Positions 1 through 10,197 are shown, counted from the first letter of the stretch. The stretch is DNA of 64,000 nucleotides from Aquimarina agarivorans (GCF_000218485.1 NZ_AFPB01000162.1:55688-119687); one strand, 5' to 3'. Made by a program: numbers and translations. Notes: generated by a model not told the origin, from the letters alone.

Positions 1-31
1 CAATTTCTAAGTACTCATTTACTTTATCCAT
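1..31 (-). CDS. 5' end of an unidentified gene running off the left edge
   Basis: Only ten codons are inside the window (MDKVNEYLEI). They start from an ATG at 31 on the minus strand, preceded by an A/G-rich leader. The product cannot be identified from so little. It lies downstream of the photolyase gene on the same strand, so it may belong to the same photorepair neighbourhood. This rests on one open frame only and is a low-confidence call. Confidence 0.3.
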   Translation of the reverse strand, partial: MDKVNEYLEI

Positions 32-222
32 TCTTTTTTATATAAAACAATCCCTTGTATTTTTTAATTACAAGGGAAAATAATCAATAGTATAAAGGTA
101 TAAAAAAACTTAGATTTTATGTGGTGGGATCAGTTATTTCTAGCGATTCTAAAATTTGTTGGTAAATAACACACCTTTATTTTTTAAAAAAATATTAAAC
201 CAGCATTCAAGTAATTATTCTA

Positions 223-1524
223 CTAAGCTAACGCCTTTTTATAAGTTTCCAAACAGCGTTCACGAGCCATTTTGTGTTCTACCATTGGTTTTGGATAAGT
301 AAGTTCATTTAAATCAGTAACCCAGCGATTAATATATTCGTGTTGCTTATCAAATTTTTGAATTTGTGTGGTTGGATTAAATATTCGAAAATAAGGTGCA
401 GCATCCACTCCAGTTCCTGCTACCCATTGCCAGTTTCCTATGTTTGAAGACATTTCATAATCCAATAATTTTTCAGCAAAATAGGCTTCGCCCCAGCGCC
501 AATCAATGAGTAAGTGTTTACACAAAAAACTACCCACTAACATACGTACTCGGTTGTGCATATATCCAGTCGCATTCAATTCGCGCATACCTGCGTCAAC
601 AAATGGATAGCCTGTTTCGCCATTTTTCCATTTTTCAAATTCAGCTTCGTTATTTCGCCACTCGATACGGTCGTATTTGGGTTTAAAACTCGCATTTTTA
701 GTATGCGGGAAGTGCCATAGGATTTGCATAAAAAATTCGCGCCAAATTAATTCGGACCAAAAGACTTCATTTTTTTCTGCAATAGCTTTTTTTAATATTT
801 CGCGTACACTAACGGTTCCAAATCGCAAATGCGGCCCTAGTTTTGAGGTGCCTTCTTCGTTTCCAGGAATGTTTCTGGTATCTTCATAACTTTCGATTAA
901 ACCAGGTGTTGCCATATAAGGAGCAACTTTAATTTTTGATTTTTTAAATCCCAAATCCTTTAAATTACAACTTTCATAGGAGCTAAATTCAATTATAGAT
1001 TTTAAATGATCTTGACTAGGATATTGCTTTAGTTCCTTAGTTTTAAAAACTTCTTTCCATTTGTTTTTATAAGGAGTATACACCATATACGGATCACCAT
1101 CAGCCTTTACAATTTCATCTTTTTCAAAATAAACTTGATCCTTATAAGTTTCAAATTTAATTGCTTTTTCCTCAAAAAAAGCTGTTAAAATCTTGTCACG
1201 TTCCAGTGCATAAGGTTCGTAATCATGATTGGTATATACTTTAGTTACTTTGTATTTTTTTTCAATTTCTTGAAATATCGCAATAGGTTCACCATGAAAT
1301 ATGGAGATTCCTTTATTCATTTCTTTTAACTTGGAGTGCATATCAGCTAAAGAATCATGTATAAAGCTGACTCGGGCATCGTTTTCAGGAAGCTTACCCA
1401 AAATTTCAGTATCAAAAATAAAAATAGGCAGTACATTTTTATTTTCGCTTAACGCGAAGAAAAAACCAGTGTTATCGTGTAGTCGTAAATCTCTTCTAAA
1501 CCAAAAAATAGTTAATTCCTGCAT
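223..1524 (-). CDS. phrB: Deoxyribodipyrimidine photolyase (cryptochrome/photolyase family)
   Basis: Light-dependent DNA repair flavoprotein that splits cyclobutane pyrimidine dimers. At 433 aa it has the normal length for a class I photolyase. The N-terminal antenna domain opens with FWFRRDLRLHDN (residues 7-18). The FAD-binding half contains GPHLRFGTVSVREI, WSELIWREFF, and the long conserved stretch GYPFVDAGMRELNATGYMHNR ... NWQWVAGTGVDAAPYFRIFNP, which carries the FAD and DNA contacts. The start at 1524 is an ATG immediately before the family motif. The gene follows an SDR gene with a 6-base gap and an SRPBCC gene on the same strand, a grouping common around photolyases in Bacteroidota. 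Family assignment is firm; CPD versus 6-4 or cryptochrome function is inferred. Confidence 0.95.
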   Translation of the reverse strand: MQELTIFWFRRDLRLHDNTGFFFALSENKNVLPIFIFDTEILGKLPENDARVSFIHDSLADMHSKLKEMNKGISIFHGEPIAIFQEIEKKYKVTKVYTNHDYEPYALERDKILTAFFEEKAIKFETYKDQVYFEKDEIVKADGDPYMVYTPYKNKWKEVFKTKELKQYPSQDHLKSIIEFSSYESCNLKDLGFKKSKIKVAPYMATPGLIESYEDTRNIPGNEEGTSKLGPHLRFGTVSVREILKKAIAEKNEVFWSELIWREFFMQILWHFPHTKNASFKPKYDRIEWRNNEAEFEKWKNGETGYPFVDAGMRELNATGYMHNRVRMLVGSFLCKHLLIDWRWGEAYFAEKLLDYEMSSNIGNWQWVAGTGVDAAPYFRIFNPTTQIQKFDKQHEYINRWVTDLNELTYPKPMVEHKMARERCLETYKKALA

Positions 1525-1530
1525 AGTAAC

Positions 1531-2223
1531 TTAGTTTAAATTTAACGCACCAATACCACCATCAACTCCCATAACCTGACCCGTTACCCATGACGCTTTT
1601 TCCGAAAGTAGAAAACAGGCCATGTTAGCAATATCCTCGCTTTCACCAATACGTTTCAGGGGATGACGCTCGTTCATTTTTTCAATTTTAGCATCATTGG
1701 AAACTAAGCGCTTTGCTAAAGGTGTATTTGTTAATGAAGGAGCAATAGCATTTACTCTGATATTTGGAGCCCATTCCGCAGCAAGTGATTTTGAAAAACC
1801 TTCCAAAGCTCCTTTAGCCGCCGCAACAGAGGTATGGAAAGGCATACCTACTTTTACCGCAACAGTACTAAAAACAACAATACTGGCTTGTTCAGCAGCT
1901 TTCAATTTGGGATGTACCTCTTTTAAAATTTTTACTAGAGACATAAAATTTAAATTCAAATCTTTTTCAAAAACTTCAGGCTTAAGCATGCTAAAAGGTT
2001 TTAAATTAATGGTACCTGGGCAATAGACTAAACCGTCAATAACATCAGGAAGATCAACATCTGCAATTGAGTTTATAGTAGCGTCAAAAGGAATGTGTGT
2101 AATGGCTTCAGGCAAATCATCATTAGTTCTGGAAGCAATGATTACATGATGATCGTTCATTAACTGCTTGGCAATTTCAGCACCAATACCGTAGGATCCA
2201 CCTATTAAAAGTATATTTTTCAT
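1531..2223 (-). CDS. Short-chain dehydrogenase/reductase (SDR) lacking the catalytic tyrosine
   Basis: 230-aa Rossmann-fold protein. The cofactor motif GGSYGIG is near the N-terminus (about residues 8-14) and the C-terminal SDR signature SWVTGQVMGVDGGIG is present. The usual YxxxK active site aligns with V133-AAA-K137 (context HTSVAAAKGALEG), so the lysine is kept and the catalytic tyrosine is replaced by valine. It probably binds NAD(P) but may not be a classical oxidoreductase. It sits in one transcription unit between the SRPBCC gene and the photolyase, suggesting a shared light-related regulon. Its substrate is unknown. Confidence 0.85.
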   Translation of the reverse strand: MKNILLIGGSYGIGAEIAKQLMNDHHVIIASRTNDDLPEAITHIPFDATINSIADVDLPDVIDGLVYCPGTINLKPFSMLKPEVFEKDLNLNFMSLVKILKEVHPKLKAAEQASIVVFSTVAVKVGMPFHTSVAAAKGALEGFSKSLAAEWAPNIRVNAIAPSLTNTPLAKRLVSNDAKIEKMNERHPLKRIGESEDIANMACFLLSEKASWVTGQVMGVDGGIGALNLN

Positions 2224-2229
2224 AGTTTT

Positions 2230-2688
2230 TTAATTAAAAAGTGAGGTGATATGTTTTGTTCTGTATTCAAAAATTTTAGCCAATTTAGGCTTGATAATTA
2301 CTGGATGAAGCAAACGCCCTAAAACTCCAAATGGTACTTGATAATGAACAATATCGGTAACTAATGTGCCATTAGGTATTGCTTCTAAATAGTGTTTATG
2401 ATGCCAAAGTTTGTAAGGCCCCTCTAGTTGAGTGTCAACAAAAAAATTGGGCTTTTGGATATAATTAATTTCAGATAACCAAGTGGTATTAAAAAAAGGT
2501 AACGGAGTTACTGTGTACTGAATTACCTGGCCACAATATAATGGCAGGGTAGCTCCATCAATCACCTTAAATTTCATGCTCTTAGGCATAATTTTAGAAA
2601 GATTGTTTGGATTTGAAAAAAAATCCCAAGCTTCATCGATTGGAATAGGTAATTCTAACTTTGCTTCTAATTTATATGTTTTCATCAA
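2230..2688 (-). CDS. SRPBCC family (START/Bet v1-like fold) protein
   Basis: 152 aa. It begins TYKLEAKLELPIPIDEAWDFFSNPNNLSKIMP, the opening beta-strand and helix of the SRPBCC 'cell division inhibitor' type, and shows an alternating strand pattern throughout with a C-terminal helix (LLHPVIIKPKLAKIFEYRTKHI). Proteins of this kind bind hydrophobic ligands and often lie beside photolyase and SDR genes, as here (6-base gap to the SDR). Two ATGs lie at the start (2688 and 2685). No signal peptide or catalytic residues are visible and the ligand is unknown. Confidence 0.75.
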   Translation of the reverse strand: MMKTYKLEAKLELPIPIDEAWDFFSNPNNLSKIMPKSMKFKVIDGATLPLYCGQVIQYTVTPLPFFNTTWLSEINYIQKPNFFVDTQLEGPYKLWHHKHYLEAIPNGTLVTDIVHYQVPFGVLGRLLHPVIIKPKLAKIFEYRTKHITSLFN

Positions 2689-2804
2689 TTCAAAAATACT
2701 TTTATTTTGTTTAATTATTTAATCTTTTTTGTTAAACAAAATAAAAATAGTCAAAATGATGGTAGCATTTTCATTGAAAAAAAGTATTTATTAATGAATT
2801 TGCG

Positions 2805-5164
2805 TCATTTAACTACAAGTTTTTGATGGTAGTTATTTTTTCCATTAGTTATTTTAAGCAAATAAAGTCCACTTCGCAAATCATCAATTGGGTGCGTTTG
2901 TGTTTTGGATTTTGTTAAAGAAATAGTCTTAACTAAATTTCCAGTAGTATTATAAAACTCAATAGTAAAATCGGAATTGAAATTTTTAGTGGTTACAATT
3001 AATTGAGCAAAAGCAGGATTAGGAGCAATTTTAATTTCGGCTTGATTTTTAGCTATGGATGGTGTATTTATAGAGGTAAACTTTAAGTTAAAATCTTTAA
3101 GAATAATCAAATTTTCGGCTTCAGTTGATGCAATAGTGAGTTTCCAGTTCCCTTTGGGGGAACTATTGATTAGTTTTATTAAAGATTGATGTGGTGCTCT
3201 AAGTCCCATCACTTTATCATCACAAACACCATTTCCAAGTCGCAGTGGATCCATTGGGATTTTTTGTTCATCATCTTTAAAAGTAAGATCAATATGTTGT
3301 TCATTGGAGCAATTACGATTCCATAACAATATTTTTTGTTTGCTAGGATTTTCAAGACTAATAGTAAGGTTTCCAATTTTAGAATGTGTTAATGACAATG
3401 CTACCTCAAGGTTTTCAACAGTAAAATGATCATCAACTACAATAGTTTTTTCTATAATTCCTTTATCTTTTATTAGAGAAGACATGTTGGGAGTAAATTT
3501 TTTTATGCTTACGTCTTGATTTATAGAAAAAGGCGTGGTGTTTAGTGCATAAAAAATATTGCCTATAGCTTTTATTTTTATTCGGCATTGGTTTGATGAT
3601 ATGTTTGCAGGAACACTAATGGTTGCTTCTCCGGTATTGGGAGTGCTTTTTACAAGTGTTTGAAATGTTTTACCGTTATCTGAAGAAAGTAGTATTGCAA
3701 CTTTTTTGGTATGAATAGGGTAGGCTTTTGTATGCCCTACGTTCCATGTAATTTTTTCTAAATTAGTACTTTGCCAGCTTAAATTTTTGGTATTTTGGGA
3801 AGTCACTTCAAATTTAGGACTTTCCGTTACAGCTACTTCAAATTTTTGTATTGATGCTCCTAAGTTTTCGGGATCCGTACTTCTTGCGGAAGCAGCAAAA
3901 GAATAAGTACGCGGTACAGCTGCTAAAACACCTTGCTTGGAGGCGTTATTGTTGTTTATGACTAATTCTTTTTTGGGGAACGAAATCACTGCATCATTTT
4001 TCGGAAATTGCGAGGTGAATACAGGCCCTACTTTAGCATTCTTGTTTGGTGGAAAAACACCAATTTCAGTGTCAATTTGTTCACATGTAAAATATAAAAA
4101 CTTATTTGATGGAATGGTAGTATGCAACGCTATTTCAAAAGGGGTGTTTAAAGGAATTGAATAGTTAGGAATTGACATTAAAATATTTTTTTGTTGGGGG
4201 AGTGTAGCTATTTTAGAAGATAAATACGTAGATATTTGTTCAATACTTTTACTATGGAAATAAGGTTTTGATGTATTGGAAACATTACTTTTTGGTAAAT
4301 TACAAATACCTGCGTAACTCATTATAGTATGTCCGCTTCCAGGTTCAACGGCACTTTCGCTATTTCTGGAACAATTACTATTTTGAGTGTGCGAGGCACC
4401 AAGCTGATGAGCAATTTCATGGGCTAAATAATCAATATTAAAAACCTTACCTTCGGGAATAGGGTGGCCTGTAATTCCATTTGCTTTCCTGTTGGAAAAT
4501 GCCACACTGCACGAACTTGTTCCTCCTTTAAAAGTACCTAGTGTTTGTGCAATATCATAACTATTTTGATCAATTAAAGATTTAATTTTTTGAGGAGCTT
4601 CATAAATTAGCTTTTTCAAATCATTATTGGTAAGTCCGTCTGAAACAGGGTCAATAAAAATAAGTTGTTCATTATTTTCAACAAGCTGAAGATGTATACC
4701 TAAGTCTCTATTGAAAATTTTATTAACACTTTGAAGGCTATTTTTAAGCGCATTTAACACCACTTTTTTTTGTTGATTAATTGGTAGTAAACTAGCCTTG
4801 TTTTTTTTATATGATATTGGGCATATTCCCCAGTGGTCATTAATGCAATTTTAACTTTGATTAAGGATGTAGCTGTTGCTTTAAATTTTTGATCAGAAGT
4901 TGTAGTGGGATTGATTTTTTGGTAATCAGGTTGCCTGATAATGACCTTTTTTTTATTCGAATTTGATTGACTTTTAAAAAGGAATTTGCTTTGAGTGATT
5001 TTTATTTTTTTAAATGCTTCTTCTGTAATACAATGGTATTCAAAATCTTGTATTTTATTTGTTATAAGTTCAAATTTATCAAGAGTTGTCCTTGTCCAGT
5101 TTTTAAGTAGCCCTGGATTATTTGCGCTTAACGCAAAAATGATAACCATGATATATTGAAGCAT
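2805..5164 (-). pseudogene. Frameshifted reprolysin-like zinc metalloprotease with P-domain and T9SS sorting domain
   Basis: Two frames encode one protein: 136 aa (from 5164) and 652 aa (to 2805). The break lies in a run of eight A (plus T8 at 4764-4771). One extra A joins ...LINKKK to VVLNALKNSLQSVNKIFNRD, which matches the continuous paralogue at 5718-8270 (GIVASINRINSVFERDLGIRL). The second part has the zinc motif HEIAHQLGASH (His at about residue 115 of that frame), the Met-turn IMSYAG, an Ig-like region, a proprotein-convertase P-like domain (VVDDHFTVENLEVALSLTHS...), and a C-terminal T9SS type A domain ending KLVVK. The N-terminus is also much shorter than in the paralogue, with most of the prodomain missing, so real decay is plausible in addition to the homopolymer problem. 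Confidence 0.8.
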
Positions 5165-5717
5165 TTACCCCAGTTTATAAATGGAGATCTTTTTTAAGCG
5201 ATGAATTCATAACATTCATCCATTATGTAGATTTCCATTTAACGTTATATTTCAATTTTATGGTGTTTCCTATTTCTAATTTGCTTTGTTAAAACATAAA
5301 AATCTAATGCTCTTTTTATTTTATATTAAAATAAAGATTAAAAATTTTGTGTAGGAACATTCATAAATATAAATAAAAGATTTAAAATTCTAACACAAAA
5401 TTAATTTTTTTAATCTGTAAATCAATTAGTTATAAAAATTTGAAATATCGTTTATATGAAATAAGGCTTATTTTGGAGGGGGGATATAATAGAATTAATA
5501 TGCATCTAGGTTTAAAATTAATTGGTTAAAGCCAGTAGTTAATAGGCTTCAGGCCGTAAATTAGTTATTTAAGCGCTAGGATTATGTTAGAAAAAATTTT
5601 TTTTAATCTGATTTTCAGTGAATTAATTATAAAAAATATAAATAAGTTATTTTTTAATGCTTAGAAATTGTAAGAAATATAGTTTTGTACGAAATTTATG
5701 CTTAAAATTTTGTGAAT
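5165..5717. other. Intergenic region between the two metalloprotease paralogues
   Basis: About 550 bases, very AT-rich, between the 3' end of the intact metalloprotease and the 5' end of the broken one (both minus). I see no coding frame, hairpin terminator or repeat. It should contain the promoter of the broken copy. Confidence 0.4.
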
Positions 5718-8270
5718 TTACTGAATTACAATTTTTCTAACTGCAATTTCACCATTTATAAATACACTTAAAATATAAAGTCCAGGGGATAAACTAGTCA
5801 AGTCAATAGACTCGATTTGAGTTAAAAATGAATACTCAAAAATAGGTTTACCGTCTAAATTATATAAAACAGCTTCGTAACCGTCGAGCGGAATAGTTAA
5901 AATTTCAAGGGTAATATTACCATCTGAAGGGTTAGGGTAAACAATAATATTCTCTTTAATATTCAATTGTTTTTTTGCAAGTGTACCTATGCTAGTCAGG
6001 TTGGGATTACTTACACCCTCAGGAATATTTAAAATAATCTTAATTTTATCAGCACCACCACTATCGGTATTTGAATCTACTAATGGAAGGGCTATAATAA
6101 CTTCGTCATTATTTGCAGGAATGGTTACAAATTCTTCTATTGCAGTTGTGTAAGTATCCCCACCATCAATAGAAAAGGTTACCTTACCGCTAAAATCCAA
6201 AACTGCGCCCGAAGGTTCAGTTTCAAAAGAATAAAATACATTGGTATCATCTTTTACAGGTTCGGATGTTTTTACTCTAAAAATAAGTAAATTATCATTT
6301 TTCCTTTGTCTGCTAGACACTCTAGCTGCAGGAATCAATGGTAAAACAACATCACCAATATTAAAATTACTTTTATTTACCGCATAAAATATTTGTTTTA
6401 ATGCACTTACTCTTATTCGCGCTTCTGATGTAGTGATGCCCTCAGGAATTCTAATACTTTCTGAACCATCGTTTGGTGTTTCTTCAATTAATACAGTAGG
6501 ATAAGTTTCTCCACCATCAAAAGAAAGTTCAATTTTAACATTTTCTACATCTATATCATTAGCATCAGTACCTGCAACATTCCAAGTGACATCCTGTACA
6601 CTATTTTGATCGTAACTAACGCTTGAACTTTGTGAGGTAACCTCAAAAAAACCTTCGCCAGTATCTATGGCATTTATTTTCACTTTTGAAAACGAAACTC
6701 CACCTGGTTTTCCATCTCGCACGGTATGGGCAAAATTCATTGTTCTTGGGACAGTAGGTAGTACTTCCCATTTTGTACTTACACCTAATTTAGCAGGAAA
6801 ATCTCTTCTGGGCGATGCACTAGGAGGGAAGGATCTAAATAAAGGACCTACCTCAGAGGTAGATTCTGGAGGTGCTATAGCACGTTCATTATCAATTTGC
6901 TCCCAGGTATAAGTTAAGTCATCATTATCCCTATCATTTACAATAGTTTCTAAAGCAAATGCAGTACCCAAAGGAATGTTTAATTCGCGTAAAGGTTCAA
7001 TTGAGGGTAGTTCATTTGTAACAGCCTCGGTAGGTATACAACTAGAATTAAATTCTAAAAATGCTTTCACTTCTAAAATACTCACGTAATGAAAATAAGC
7101 ATCACTTGAAGGTTGAATGACAACACTAGGCACTCTACACGGTCCACCAGCATACCCCATTATAGTGGTTCCTTCACCAGCTTCAACAGCGGTTTCATCA
7201 AATCGTTGACAAGGGTAATTTTGAGTATGATTTGCACCTAATTGATGTCCTAATTCATGTGCAAAAAAAGTAATATCGAAAATATCACCCTCGGGTTCTC
7301 TAAATCCAGTAAAACCTTTACCTTTTCGATTACCACACAAACTTCCGATTAACGCTAATCCGCCATTAAAATGAGTAGTCAGTAAGTGTCCAATATCATA
7401 GTTGTCTTCGCCAACGATACGGTTGATATTTTGATTAGCTAAGTCACTCAATTCTTCAGAGTTTCTCGAATCAAAAGGATTAGCCTGTGATTCAAGAAAA
7501 ATAAGCTCATCGTTGTTCGGAATTAGCTCAAGACGGATGCCTAAATCCCTTTCAAAAACACTATTTATACGATTTATTGATGCAACAATACCAGCCAAAG
7601 CTGCCCCTTTTTTTTCGGAATCAGTTCCTCTTATGACACCTGCTTTAATGCTAAAAAATCGGGTGTAGTTAGATGAAACTGCTATTGCCGCACGTAATAT
7701 TCGGAGTTGATTGTCACCAACTGCGGCTTCGCTACGTAATTGTCTTTTGCTAGACTGATATGATTTTAATCCACTGGTACTAGTGGTATGCTTATGGTCA
7801 GTTGAAGTGCATTCAAAAAAAGAATCTACGGGAATTTGATCTTTATTGGCTACAATTTTATATTGATTTTTTGGGGTATCTAGGGAGGAGTCTAGATGCC
7901 AGCTTTGGTTGTTTTTAAGCAGCGTAGCGTTAATTCCGTTTGCAGCGCATGTAAAAATTACCGAAAAATTAGGGTCGTTGATGGCTACACCTTTATAAGA
8001 ATGTATTTGAGGAAATTTTTGCTGTAATTCCTTAGGAAGTATGGCATTGTCCTTGATTTTGAAATCAATTAATTCTCCAGTAGGGGAAGGAAAATTGATG
8101 ATTGTTGTAACTTTTGTATCTTTTGAAACGTCTTTTAAAGCTTGATTAAGTTTTTTTGTATTTAAAATAAAAATTCCTTCAGATTTTTTGGTCCAAACAA
8201 TTTGTTGTGCATTTAAATTTACACCAAATGCAAATAAAAAGCAGGTAAGTATATATATTCTTATATTCAT
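5718..8270 (-). CDS. Secreted reprolysin-like zinc metalloprotease with T9SS sorting domain
   Basis: About 850 aa. I start at the ATG at 8270 (MNIRIYILTCFLFAFGVNLNAQQ), a clear signal peptide; a longer frame from 8312 would overlap the aquaporin gene. Order of parts: signal peptide; prodomain with FPSPTGELIDFKIK; catalytic domain with zinc motif HELGHQLGANH (first His at about residue 338) and Met-turn IMGYAG; Ig-like domains; a Calx-beta-like stretch (GAVLDFSGKVTFSIDGGDTY); and a T9SS type A C-terminal domain (IYPNPSDGNITLEI...). It is expected to be exported by T9SS as an extracellular or surface protease. It lies 23 bases downstream of the aquaporin gene on the same strand. A truncated, frameshifted paralogue follows at 2805-5164. 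Confidence 0.9.
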   Translation of the reverse strand: MNIRIYILTCFLFAFGVNLNAQQIVWTKKSEGIFILNTKKLNQALKDVSKDTKVTTIINFPSPTGELIDFKIKDNAILPKELQQKFPQIHSYKGVAINDPNFSVIFTCAANGINATLLKNNQSWHLDSSLDTPKNQYKIVANKDQIPVDSFFECTSTDHKHTTSTSGLKSYQSSKRQLRSEAAVGDNQLRILRAAIAVSSNYTRFFSIKAGVIRGTDSEKKGAALAGIVASINRINSVFERDLGIRLELIPNNDELIFLESQANPFDSRNSEELSDLANQNINRIVGEDNYDIGHLLTTHFNGGLALIGSLCGNRKGKGFTGFREPEGDIFDITFFAHELGHQLGANHTQNYPCQRFDETAVEAGEGTTIMGYAGGPCRVPSVVIQPSSDAYFHYVSILEVKAFLEFNSSCIPTEAVTNELPSIEPLRELNIPLGTAFALETIVNDRDNDDLTYTWEQIDNERAIAPPESTSEVGPLFRSFPPSASPRRDFPAKLGVSTKWEVLPTVPRTMNFAHTVRDGKPGGVSFSKVKINAIDTGEGFFEVTSQSSSVSYDQNSVQDVTWNVAGTDANDIDVENVKIELSFDGGETYPTVLIEETPNDGSESIRIPEGITTSEARIRVSALKQIFYAVNKSNFNIGDVVLPLIPAARVSSRQRKNDNLLIFRVKTSEPVKDDTNVFYSFETEPSGAVLDFSGKVTFSIDGGDTYTTAIEEFVTIPANNDEVIIALPLVDSNTDSGGADKIKIILNIPEGVSNPNLTSIGTLAKKQLNIKENIIVYPNPSDGNITLEILTIPLDGYEAVLYNLDGKPIFEYSFLTQIESIDLTSLSPGLYILSVFINGEIAVRKIVIQ

Positions 8271-8293
8271 TCGAAGCAATTTTCTTTTTAATT

Positions 8294-8959
8294 TTAGCAG
8301 TTGTCGCAACAATTATCAGCCTTAACCCATTTACAACTTAAAACTGCTGTAAGTGCGCCTAAAATAGGTGCGATTAAATATAACCATAAGTTAGCAAAAT
8401 TTGTACTAACCAACGCTGGAGCTAATGATCTTATAGGATTCATAGATGCATTTGTCATGGGGCCTGCAAAAAGCGCTTCTAACATAACAACACCTCCAAT
8501 AGCCATTCCAGCCATAATTCCTGTTTCTTTTGATCCTGTTGAAACGTTTATAATGACTAACATTAAAAAAAATGTTAGTAAATACTCCAGTACAAACGCT
8601 TTAAACGGGGGTAAAATTGTTTGTGTACCTCCAAGTGTTTTGCTTTCAGGAAATAAATACCATACTAGCAAACTCGCTACAATGGCTCCAACAAATTGAA
8701 ATGCGATATATTTTGGAACCTCTTTCCAAGGAAATTTTTTAGCATATGCAAATGCAATAGTTACGGCTGGGTTGAAATGTGCACCAGATATTTCGCCAAA
8801 GGCATAAATCATTGCAATGACAATAAACCCCCATGTAATTCCAACACCAACATGAGTAACAGCACCTTGGGTAATTTCATTTACCGCCATTGCTGCTGTT
8901 CCACAAAAAACTAATGAGAATGTGCCTAAAGCTTCTGAAATATAGTTTTTAGTATTCAT
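8294..8959 (-). CDS. Aquaporin / MIP family channel with altered second NPA box
   Basis: 221-aa protein with about six membrane segments and the two half-helix boxes of the MIP family. The first is canonical (ISGAHFNPAVTIAFA). The second reads NPI at residues 174-176 (ASMNPIRSLAPALVS) instead of NPA. It forms a channel for water or small neutral solutes in the inner membrane. The C-terminus ends with a cysteine-rich tail (ADNCCDNC). The stop is 23 bases before the start of the secreted metalloprotease, and the start is directly after the GNAT-like gene stop on the same strand. Substrate cannot be fixed from the sequence. Confidence 0.9.
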   Translation of the reverse strand: MNTKNYISEALGTFSLVFCGTAAMAVNEITQGAVTHVGVGITWGFIVIAMIYAFGEISGAHFNPAVTIAFAYAKKFPWKEVPKYIAFQFVGAIVASLLVWYLFPESKTLGGTQTILPPFKAFVLEYLLTFFLMLVIINVSTGSKETGIMAGMAIGGVVMLEALFAGPMTNASMNPIRSLAPALVSTNFANLWLYLIAPILGALTAVLSCKWVKADNCCDNC

Positions 8960-10078
8960 TTAAATTTTTTTTCTAAAAGTTTTTCGTTCTTTATGTTGTT
9001 TGTGAACATAATCCTTCCAAAGTGCTTGAATAGCTTTATTTTCTATCAGTTCAGGGTTAGTCTCCACTTTTTTAATTCCATTACGAAGAAATATTTCATT
9101 CATTTCTTTAAAAATTAAAGCAGCAACTCCTTTGTTTTGATATTCAGGATCTACACCAATCAAATAAAATGCAGCAGTATCGTTAATACGTTGAGCCTTT
9201 AAAATATGTAAAAACCCAAAAGGGAATAATTTTCCGCCTGCTTTTTGGAGTGCTTTAGAAAATGAGGGCATGATAATTGAAAATGCAATGACCTCATTAT
9301 GTTCATTTGCCACACAAGTTATGTAATCAGGATTTACAAAAGGCAAATATTTTTTTTTGTAATGGTCAATTTGATATTGTTGTATGGGTACAAATGTTTG
9401 TAAGGAATCGTATGTTTTATTCAATAGTTCAAACATCCGATTTACATAAGGCAAAATTTCTTTATTTTTTTTAAATTTAATGATTTTGAGTTTGTAGCGT
9501 GTTTGTATAATATTAGCAACTTTAACTACCTTTGGTCTGGTTTCTGTTGGAATATCAATTTTAAATTCCACCCATGTAGCAGCTTCTTCAAAACCAAGTT
9601 GTTTTAGGTGTTCGCTATAGTAGGGGGCATTGTACCAAGTGATCATTGTATTTAGTTCATCAAACCCTTTTGTTAACATTCCTGCTTTATCCATATTAGA
9701 AAATCCTACAGGACCTTCAATAGTACTAAGGTTGTGTTTTTTTCCGTAAGTAACAACCGTTTCAATTAAAGCTTTTGTTACATTAATATCATCAATAAAG
9801 TCAAACCAACCAAACCGTACTTTAGGCTTATTGAGTTCTTTGATTTCTATCCAATTTGCTATTGCAGCAATCCGACCAACAATTTTATCATTTTTATAAG
9901 CTAAATAAAAAGCAGCATCGGCATTATTATAAACGGGGTTTTCCTCTTTTTTAATAGCGTTTAGTTCCTCCTTTGTAATGGCAGGAACGTAACAAGGATG
10001 GTCTTTATATAGTGTATTTGGGAAGTTTACAAAGTCTAAAAATTGTTTTTTAGATGCTACTTCAATTATTTTAATCAT
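8960..10078 (-). CDS. GNAT-fold acetyltransferase-like protein
   Basis: 372 aa. The C-terminal half carries a GNAT-like core: DPEYQNKGVAALIFKEMNEIFLRNGIKKVETNPELIENKAI resembles the acetyl-CoA binding loop and following helix. The N-terminal half (FPNTLYKDHPCYVPAI...) is typical of a conserved Bacteroidota protein sometimes mislabelled GTP cyclohydrolase; no cyclohydrolase motif is visible. No signal peptide. It is followed directly by the aquaporin gene on the same strand. Substrate unknown. Confidence 0.75.
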   Translation of the reverse strand: MIKIIEVASKKQFLDFVNFPNTLYKDHPCYVPAITKEELNAIKKEENPVYNNADAAFYLAYKNDKIVGRIAAIANWIEIKELNKPKVRFGWFDFIDDINVTKALIETVVTYGKKHNLSTIEGPVGFSNMDKAGMLTKGFDELNTMITWYNAPYYSEHLKQLGFEEAATWVEFKIDIPTETRPKVVKVANIIQTRYKLKIIKFKKNKEILPYVNRMFELLNKTYDSLQTFVPIQQYQIDHYKKKYLPFVNPDYITCVANEHNEVIAFSIIMPSFSKALQKAGGKLFPFGFLHILKAQRINDTAAFYLIGVDPEYQNKGVAALIFKEMNEIFLRNGIKKVETNPELIENKAIQALWKDYVHKQHKERKTFRKKI

Positions 10079-10146
10079 ATTATAATTAAACTACGGATAA
10101 AAAAAATTTTATCAAAAATACCAAAATTATGTGTAGTAAGGTAAAT

Positions 10147-10182
10147 AAAATAGAGAGTAACTAATTAGTTACTCTCTATTTT
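10147..10182 (-). terminator. Perfect 18-bp-arm palindrome, terminator-like
   Basis: AATAGAGAGTAACTAA followed at once by its reverse complement, with A/T runs on both flanks. It lies just downstream of the stop of the minus-strand beta-barrel gene and upstream of the GNAT-like gene, and the minus strand continues with TTTTATTT. It is best read as an intrinsic terminator for the upstream gene. Confidence 0.7.
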
Positions 10183-10197
10183 TAATGATACGTTTTA

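Noticed and set aside
5165..5717. Hidden gene in the 550-base gap between the metalloproteases
   Set aside because: All frames are short and of random composition.
8301..8914. Plus-strand ORFs of 132 and 72 codons inside the aquaporin gene
   Set aside because: Shadows of a well-supported minus-strand membrane protein.
8960..10078. GTP cyclohydrolase label often attached to this family
   Set aside because: No cyclohydrolase zinc or GTP motif; the visible motifs are GNAT-like.
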